Assembly (NCBI GenBank): GCA_020849795.1
Contig: JADZFR010000048.1
Location: 1-64,000 of the forward strand
Direction: 5' to 3'
From: Planctomycetota bacterium
Lineage (GTDB): Bacteria; Planctomycetota; UBA8742; UBA2392
DNA: 64,000 nt
Positions 59,268 through 64,000 of this stretch are shown here, one piece after another. The translations under genes were made by a program, and so were the position numbers. Within the stretch, counting starts at the first letter, position 1, and each line of letters starts with the position of its first letter. A model generated the notes under the pieces. The model was not told where the DNA came from. It did not search any database and saw only the letters and a list, made by a program, of their open reading frames with translations.

Positions 59268-60656
59268 TCAGACCAGTGGCTGCAGTTCGGCCGTGAACGC
59301 CCGCAATACCGCGCCCTGCCGCGTGATGCGGTACCCGGGCGCAGTATCGCGCCGTGCTGCCACTGAAAGCACGATTTCGCCCAGCCAGTCCACGTGGCTT
59401 TGTGTGTAAGTGCGCCTTGGAAATGCCAGCCGCACCAGTTCAAGGGCGGCGCACCTGTCGTGGCCGTGCGCCGGGTCCGGGTGGCCGAACATCAGTGTGC
59501 CGATCTCGACACCCCGCACACCGCCCTCGAGGTAGAGCTCATTGCACAGGGATACGCCCGGCAACTCCCAGGGCTTCAGGTGCGGATACAGGCTGCCCGC
59601 GTCGATGTAGACCGCGTGGCCCCCCGACGGGCGCATCAGCGGAATGCCGGCCCGGTCCAGAATGTCGTAAAGGTAGCGCACGGACGCTACGCGATAGCGC
59701 AGGTAGTCCGGGTCGGTGACTTCTTCCAACCCGACAGCAAGCGCCGCCAGGTCGCGGCCGGCCAAACCGCCGTAGGTCGGGAACCCCTCGGTCAGGATCA
59801 GCAGCGAACGCGCCTTGTCTGCAAGCTCGTCGCTGTTCAGGCACAGCAGGCCGCCGATGTTTACCAGCCCATCCTTCTTGGCGCTCATCGTGAAACCGTC
59901 AGCAAGCCGGAACATCTCCTGGGCGATCTCGCGCGGCGCGCGCGAAGCCTGGCCCGGCTCACGCTCATGGATGAACCACGCGTTCTCGGCAAAACGTGCC
60001 GCATCAAGAAAGAACGGCTTGCCGTGCTTTCGCGCCAGTTGGGATGCCCCGCGCAAATTCTCCAGGCTGACCGGTTGCCCACCTCCGGTGTTGTTCGTGA
60101 CAGTCATCAGCACGCATGCGATTCGGTCACCTTCGGCCTGCAGTGCTGCTGCCAGCCGTGGAAGATCGATGTTGCCTTTGAAAGGGTGTTCGCTGCGGGG
60201 GTTGCGGCCTTCTTCAATCACCAGGTCGCGGGCCTCCGCGCCAAGGTACTCGACGTTGGCGCGCGTGGTATCGAAGTGGCTGTTGGCCAGCACGACCTTG
60301 CCGCGAAGTTCCATGGCGGCGAACAGGATATGCTCGGAGGCTCGGCCCTGGTGCGTGGGGATGACATGGCGCATGCCGGTAAGTTCGCGAACGACGCGCT
60401 CAAGCTGGTAGAACGATTCGGAGCCCGCATAGGTCTCGTCGCCGGTCATCATGGCCGCCCACTGCGCAGCCGACATGGCGCCGGTGCCGGAGTCGGTCAA
60501 CAAGTCGATCGTGATCTCGCGTGAGCGCAGCAGAAACGGGTTGAAGCACGCGCGCTGCAGAAACTGCCGGCGTTGCGCCGGTGTAGTCAGCGGTAGCGGC
60601 TCCACCGACTTGATGCGGAACGGCTCAATGATGGTGCGCGGCACGTGGGGCTGCAT
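59268..60656 (-). CDS. tnaA: Tryptophanase / tyrosine phenol-lyase family beta-eliminating lyase
   Basis: 462 residues, a PLP fold type I enzyme. PLP lysine region MSAKKDGLVNIGG (Lys 261), GGQPVS and THQGRA are typical. At the position of Arg381 in Citrobacter tyrosine phenol-lyase there is Ile 385 (GVEIG), as in tryptophanase. The tryptophanase His463 position is Ala 453 (LRAFTAE), matching neither enzyme. It therefore probably releases an aromatic from an amino acid plus pyruvate and ammonia, with tryptophan favoured over tyrosine, but specificity is open. No TnaC-like leader peptide is visible. It starts the minus-strand array leading to the bcr genes. Confidence 0.88.
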   Translation of the reverse strand: MQPHVPRTIIEPFRIKSVEPLPLTTPAQRRQFLQRACFNPFLLRSREITIDLLTDSGTGAMSAAQWAAMMTGDETYAGSESFYQLERVVRELTGMRHVIPTHQGRASEHILFAAMELRGKVVLANSHFDTTRANVEYLGAEARDLVIEEGRNPRSEHPFKGNIDLPRLAAALQAEGDRIACVLMTVTNNTGGGQPVSLENLRGASQLARKHGKPFFLDAARFAENAWFIHEREPGQASRAPREIAQEMFRLADGFTMSAKKDGLVNIGGLLCLNSDELADKARSLLILTEGFPTYGGLAGRDLAALAVGLEEVTDPDYLRYRVASVRYLYDILDRAGIPLMRPSGGHAVYIDAGSLYPHLKPWELPGVSLCNELYLEGGVRGVEIGTLMFGHPDPAHGHDRCAALELVRLAFPRRTYTQSHVDWLGEIVLSVAARRDTAPGYRITRQGAVLRAFTAELQPLV

Positions 60657-60663
60657 GCACTCG

Positions 60664-60692
60664 ATAATAAGATACGTTTATCTGTTTTGCAA
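60664..60692 (-). promoter_or_regulatory. Candidate lyase promoter, possibly leaderless
   Basis: On the minus strand TTGCAA (60687-60692) and TATTAT (60664-60669) have a 17-base spacer. The ATG at 60656 lies 7 bases after the -10, so the transcript would begin at the start codon. The perfect GATA-N4-TATC element fills most of the spacer. Confidence 0.6.
60671..60682. promoter_or_regulatory. Perfect GATA-N4-TATC element in the lyase promoter spacer
   Basis: GATACGTTTATC is perfect, with flanking bases extending the arms to AGATA and TATCT. Lying between the -35 and -10 of the lyase promoter, it would block RNA polymerase when bound, as a repressor operator. Confidence 0.65.
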
Positions 60693-60723
60693 GGGACAAA
60701 GGTCTCGCACCAAACTCAATCTG

Positions 60724-60751
60724 GATAACAGGATTATCGTATCTTGATAAT
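60724..60751. promoter_or_regulatory. Cluster of GATAA/TTATC inverted repeats upstream of rrf2 gene 2
   Basis: Overlapping repeats: GATAA (60724-60728) with TTATC (60734-60738), then ATTATC (60733-60738) with GATAAT (60746-60751). The 12-mer at 60732-60743 matches GATA-N4-TATC with one mismatch. TTGATA at 60744-60749 could be the rrf2 -35. Autoregulation of the second Rrf2 gene is inferred. Confidence 0.5.
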
Positions 60752-60800
60752 ACTTGAAGTTGTGATAGTTTACGTGCCCATCACCGCCGCAAGGAGCCAC

Positions 60801-61292
60801 ATGTTTTCGCAGACCACCGAGTATGCAATCCGCGCCGCCATCGACATCGCAACCCGCCCCGAGGGCGAGAAAGTTCTGGCGACGCAGCTTGGCGAAGTGC
60901 TCGGCATACCGACGCACTATCTGTCGAAGATCCTTCAGCAACTGGTGCGTGCACGCGTGCTCAGCTCGGTGCGCGGGCGCAAGGGCGGCTTCATGCTGGC
61001 CCGCCCCGCAGCAAAAATCACACTGAAGCAGATCGTGGCCCCGTTTGAGGACCTGCGAAAGTACGAAGAGTGCATCATGGGGCAGCCGGTATGCAGCGAA
61101 GCCGGCGCGTGCCCCCTGCATGACTTCTGGGGCGACGTGCGCTCGCGTTATGTGGACGAACTGAACAAGCGCACGCTCAAGGACCTTGCGGACTACCAGC
61201 TGATGCGCATCGCCAAGATGGGGGCCGGGCTGCGCGGCAAAATGCCCGCCGTGCCCGGCATGGACACCTGGCGCGGCGGACACAAAGCCTGA
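60801..61292 (+). CDS. Rrf2-family transcription regulator 2 (IscR/NsrR-like)
   Basis: 163 residues; the ATG at 60801 follows AAGGAG. Winged-helix N-terminus MFSQTTEYAIRAAIDIATRP and SSVRGRKGGFMLA; cysteines at 91, 98 and 104 with His 107 (CPLHDFW), identical in spacing to the paralogue at 58756-59256. It likely senses through a [2Fe-2S] cluster. It is divergent from the lyase gene, with GATA-N4-TATC elements between them. Its C-terminus (GKMPAVPGMDTWRGG) differs from the Arg-rich tail of its paralogue, so the two may sense or bind differently. Confidence 0.9.
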   Translation: MFSQTTEYAIRAAIDIATRPEGEKVLATQLGEVLGIPTHYLSKILQQLVRARVLSSVRGRKGGFMLARPAAKITLKQIVAPFEDLRKYEECIMGQPVCSEAGACPLHDFWGDVRSRYVDELNKRTLKDLADYQLMRIAKMGAGLRGKMPAVPGMDTWRGGHKA

Positions 61293-61299
61293 TCTTCAC

Positions 61300-62763
61300 C
61301 TAGAACTGCAACGTCAGCCCCGCCCAGGCGAAGTCCATGTCCGAGTCTTCGCCGCCAGAACCGCCCCCCACCGCGGTCTGCTTGACGAATCGACCGGCAA
61401 AGAAGTGGGCCCAGCCGGCTTCAAATGCAGCCCAGCGCGTGACCTTGAGGCTGACCACGAGGTCAACCTCATATCCCAGTTCGTCACTGACGGCCGGCGA
61501 GCCCGCACGGATCAAGCCGCCTGCGGGGTTGTACCAGCCATCGTCATCGTTCTCGCGCTGGAACGCATGAAGCTGCGCCAGCACCGACACCGACTCCACC
61601 CAGCCATCGAGCTTCAAGCTCCATTCTGCGACCGCGCTGAAGTCATGCAGGTTGCGCCATCCGACCTGGTCGGCAAAGCCCTGGTACTTGTGGCCAAACG
61701 GAAATGGAGACCGGAACGTCTGGAAGTCGTTGTCGGTCGGGTCAGAGTCGCCCGACGCGTAGTTCCACTCCAGCCCGAACCGCAGGCCGTGCACGCCCGT
61801 TGTCCAGTGCAGGTCCAGTGTCGCCGCGGCCGCAAACGCGCCGACGTTTGAATCATTCATCCCGGGGGTGCCCCAGAACGCCGTGTCGGCTGTCCCGGCC
61901 TGCGCGACGCCCTCAACGGTGAATGCCAGCGCCAGGCTGTCGTCCGAGTTCAGCCCGAAGCGGCCGTTCCAGCGCAGGCTGGCGGTTGTGACGTGCGCGT
62001 CGTTGGCGCCGCCTGCGTCGTCGCGATGCTGATTCAACAGCAGCACTTCAAGTTCGTTGTTCTTCAGAAAGTTCGGCGTCCAGCGAAACGAAAGGCCGAC
62101 CAGCCACTCATCATCCTGTACGCGGCTTAGCTCATTCACCAGCAGCGCCATGCCAAGCAGGTGGTACTGCTGGTCAAAGCTGCGGCGCAACGTCAGTCCA
62201 TCCCACGCGCGGGACTGAGGCGCCCACTCCAGCGTACTGAACAGGCGCTGGTTGCCGATCACGAACTTCTGCCGGCCAAGGCGCGCGTCAATGTCGAGGT
62301 CAAACAGGTTGGGCGAATACAGGTAGGCCTGCAGAACGTCCATGCCCTCAAAACCCGAGCTGTTCACAGCATTGGCGTTCGCGCGGGGTTCGTCACCGAA
62401 CAGGCGCACGTCCTGCAACTCCAGCAACACGCCGGCACTGCCAGGGAACAGGGCGTCGATGCCTAGCCGGTTACGCATGTTGACGCTGAACTCGGCGCGT
62501 TGTTGCGCCAGGCCCGGCGCGTACGTTGCCGGCGAGCGCAGTTCGGCCCGCGTCCGATGCTGGCCGAAGAACCGCAGGCGGATGGAGGGCGAATCCTCCT
62601 CGTCCCCAAGCATGATCTTCAGCTCGAACGGATTACGGTTGGGCTTCGCGGGCTGAGGCTCCGCGATCGGGGTTGCAGCCGGTTTGGCTGCGGCAGTGTC
62701 CTGGGCATGAAGGCCGGCGGTACCAACCGCCAAGGCCATGGCAACAAGCACGAGCGCACGCAT
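61300..62763 (-). CDS. Outer-membrane porin of the alginate-export type
   Basis: 487 residues; the ATG at 62763 follows GGGAGACC. A signal peptide (MRALVLVAMALAVGTAG, cleavage near LHAQ) is followed by a Pro/Ala linker and a beta-barrel with alternating polar and hydrophobic residues and a C-terminal LTLQF. The segment FQTFRSPFPFGHKYQGFADQ is typical of Alginate_exp domains, which also occur in outer-membrane channels for other substrates. No alginate genes are nearby; an aromatic-compound or nutrient channel fits the neighbourhood better. It shares an upstream operator-like half-site with the lyase gene. Confidence 0.82.
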   Translation of the reverse strand: MRALVLVAMALAVGTAGLHAQDTAAAKPAATPIAEPQPAKPNRNPFELKIMLGDEEDSPSIRLRFFGQHRTRAELRSPATYAPGLAQQRAEFSVNMRNRLGIDALFPGSAGVLLELQDVRLFGDEPRANANAVNSSGFEGMDVLQAYLYSPNLFDLDIDARLGRQKFVIGNQRLFSTLEWAPQSRAWDGLTLRRSFDQQYHLLGMALLVNELSRVQDDEWLVGLSFRWTPNFLKNNELEVLLLNQHRDDAGGANDAHVTTASLRWNGRFGLNSDDSLALAFTVEGVAQAGTADTAFWGTPGMNDSNVGAFAAAATLDLHWTTGVHGLRFGLEWNYASGDSDPTDNDFQTFRSPFPFGHKYQGFADQVGWRNLHDFSAVAEWSLKLDGWVESVSVLAQLHAFQRENDDDGWYNPAGGLIRAGSPAVSDELGYEVDLVVSLKVTRWAAFEAGWAHFFAGRFVKQTAVGGGSGGEDSDMDFAWAGLTLQF

Positions 62764-62840
62764 GACGGTCTCCCGGATGCATAGCGGCTCTCTCCGAGCG
62801 GATGATGGCGCAAGCACGGTTCGATATCAACAGTTTTTTG

Positions 62841-62852
62841 TATCTGTTTATC
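62841..62852. promoter_or_regulatory. Weak GATA-N4-TATC-like element upstream of the porin
   Basis: TATCTGTTTATC matches only the right half and spacing of the element, two mismatches in the left half. GTTTATCT (62846-62853) is identical to the segment in the lyase promoter. It lies 78-90 bases upstream of the porin start on the minus strand, close to the queD stop. Confidence 0.3.
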
Positions 62853-62855
62853 TTC

Positions 62856-63221
62856 TTATGGGTCTTGACTGCGAACGACGCAGCCTGACGTGCAGGTCTC
62901 CGCAATCTCCACGGCGCACAGTCCCGGAAGTCGAGGATGCAGCCGCTCGTAGATCCAGTGCGCAATCGCTTCGGCCGTCGGGTTCTCGAGTCCCGGCACA
63001 TCGTTGAGATACGTGTGGTCCAGCAGCTCAAGCAGCGGCGCAAACGCAGACTTGATGTCCGCAAAGTCCATCACCCAGCCCTGTGGCTGCACGACTTCGC
63101 CAACCACGGACACCCTGCATCGAAACGAATGCCCATGAAGCCGCGCGCACTTGTGCCCCGCCGGCACGAAAGGCAGGCGGTGCGCGGCTTCAAATCGAAA
63201 GTCCCTGTAGATTTCCGTCAT
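62856..63221 (-). CDS. queD: 6-carboxy-5,6,7,8-tetrahydropterin synthase
   Basis: 121 residues, the normal QueD size. Zinc ligands are His 14 (EAAHRL), His 29 and His 31 (LHGHSF), with the catalytic Cys 25 (KCARLHGH). It converts dihydroneopterin triphosphate to carboxytetrahydropterin in the queuosine/7-deazaguanine pathway. No other queuosine genes are in the window. Confidence 0.93.
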   Translation of the reverse strand: MTEIYRDFRFEAAHRLPFVPAGHKCARLHGHSFRCRVSVVGEVVQPQGWVMDFADIKSAFAPLLELLDHTYLNDVPGLENPTAEAIAHWIYERLHPRLPGLCAVEIAETCTSGCVVRSQDP

Positions 63222-63298
63222 GGCAGTTTGCCGCAGACAAGTTCATGCGTTGGTTTTACGTCCCGCGGCAACTGGGAATTGGCAGACACGAAAGCCTC

Positions 63299-64000
63299 CT
63301 ATGCCTTGAACAAGGCCGGCATGCCTGCCGGTGAGAAGTCATGGAAGTAAGACTCGGGCGCCTTGAACTGCATGTGACTCTGAAGCACTTGCGCAAACAC
63401 GTCGCGAAAGTCTGTGTGAACGGGAAGGTCACGCTTCTGGTATAAGGCGCCGTCGTCGAGGCCTTTCCACTCCCCGTGAACTTTTCCGCCCTGGACGCCG
63501 CCACCCAGTAGAAACATGAATCCGCCATGTCCATGGTCGGTGCCTTCGTTGCCATTTTCGCGGCAGGTGCGCCCGAATTCGGTCATGACCATTACGAGCG
63601 TGTTGTTGATTTGATCGCCGATATCCTCAGCAAAAGCCGCCACTGAATCCGCCAGCGACTTCAGGCGAGTCGCCATGGCCCCCACGGCGCCGCCTTCATT
63701 AACGTGGTCATCCCATCCCTTGACGTCGACACACGCGACCTGAAGGCCAACATTGGCGCGAAGGAGTTGCGCGACATCCTTAAGCTGGGGACCGGGCGCC
63801 GAGTCAGGAAATGTAGCGCGTTTGCCGACTCCGCGCCCGAGGATGCCCCGATACTCCTTCAACGTTTCAACCGTAGACTTTCCGTTCTCGCGTACGTCGT
63901 CATCGCGCTTGGCCATGCCCGGCTGGTCTTCATACAGGTCTTCGAAAAGCTCCAGCAGTTCGCCATCCTGCGTGACGGTTCGGTCAGGCACAGCCAGCAC
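63299..64000 (-). CDS. DUF1501 family protein, 5' end outside window
   Basis: The C-terminal 233 residues of a DUF1501 protein, a family abundant in Planctomycetota and usually exported by the twin-arginine route. Typical segments are VKGWDDHVNEGG, MVMTEFGRTCRENGNEGTDHGHGG and GGGVQGGKVHGEW. DUF1501 proteins are related to the sulfatase/alkaline phosphatase fold, but their reactions are mostly unproven. A DUF1800 gene often precedes them; that would lie outside the window. Confidence 0.93.
   Translation of the reverse strand: MLAVPDRTVTQDGELLELFEDLYEDQPGMAKRDDDVRENGKSTVETLKEYRGILGRGVGKRATFPDSAPGPQLKDVAQLLRANVGLQVACVDVKGWDDHVNEGGAVGAMATRLKSLADSVAAFAEDIGDQINNTLVMVMTEFGRTCRENGNEGTDHGHGGFMFLLGGGVQGGKVHGEWKGLDDGALYQKRDLPVHTDFRDVFAQVLQSHMQFKAPESYFHDFSPAGMPALFKA

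Noticed and set aside
59268..60656. Naming the lyase tyrosine phenol-lyase because it adjoins aromatic genes
   Set aside because: The key phenol-lyase Arg is replaced by Ile (residue 385), which argues for tryptophanase-type specificity.
60657..60800. A TnaC-type leader peptide for the tryptophanase-family gene
   Set aside because: No short ORF with a Trp codon is visible between the divergent genes; the only short frame is Met-Gly-Thr-stop, and the promoter places transcription at the lyase ATG.

Overview
The window is a GC-rich chromosomal segment that reads most naturally as Planctomycetota. The evidence is two giant Ser/Thr protein kinases fused to WD40 repeats, an ECF sigma factor with a membrane-anchored C-terminal extension, a DUF1501 protein, many secreted proteins and lipoproteins of no known family, and outer-membrane porins. 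The lineage is an inference; no rRNA, tRNA, CRISPR array, phage or insertion sequence was seen. Coding density is high: no gene-free stretch exceeds about 300 bases, and the longest gaps (6930-7131, 38043-38193, 39931-40144, 46205-46399, 60657-60800) are regulatory-looking.

Layout. 1-20 kb: a kinase-WD40 protein cut by the left edge, a large secreted protein, a heterodimeric ABC exporter pair, and a membrane-anchored ECF sigma factor divergent from a second complete kinase-WD40 protein. 20-37 kb: ordinary metabolism (class I glutamine amidotransferase, folC, xseB, HAD phosphatase, siroheme-type dehydrogenase, prenyl synthase) mixed with unusual envelope proteins (a 20-residue-repeat lipoprotein, a pair of paralogous secreted charged proteins, an HEXXH lipoprotein), a GGDEF diguanylate cyclase, a porin and a PP2C phosphatase. 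37-41 kb: a secreted caspase-like protein with Tudor-knot-like domains, a B12/radical SAM enzyme, and cysK preceded by a Cys-Cys leader peptide.

41-64 kb is the most coherent part. On the minus strand a second radical SAM paralogue precedes napA, a tetraheme NapC-like gene and a small membrane protein (nitrate reduction). Divergent from these are an NnrS protein fused to DUF1858/ScdA_N-type domains and an FmdE-like protein (NO/redox stress). Next comes a long minus-strand array: tryptophanase-family lyase, Rrf2 regulator, had, oah, dch, bcrC, bcrB, bcrA, bcrD, an SDR and two DUF2249-hemerythrin proteins. It encodes the Thauera-type ATP-dependent benzoyl-CoA reductase pathway. A second Rrf2 regulator is divergent from the lyase gene, followed by an alginate-export-type porin and queD. 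A DUF1501 protein is cut by the right edge.

The strongest systems-level observation is a recurring operator-like element, GATA-N4-TATC. Perfect copies lie over or beside the promoters of nnrS, its divergent radical SAM gene and the lyase gene. Imperfect copies lie upstream of had, the second rrf2 and the porin. I infer a redox- or NO-responsive Rrf2 regulon tying anaerobic aromatic degradation to nitrate respiration and NO defence. The second notable signal is an apparently leaderless 19-codon upstream ORF ending Cys-Cys-Val-Arg ahead of cysK, which looks like a cysteine-sensing attenuator.
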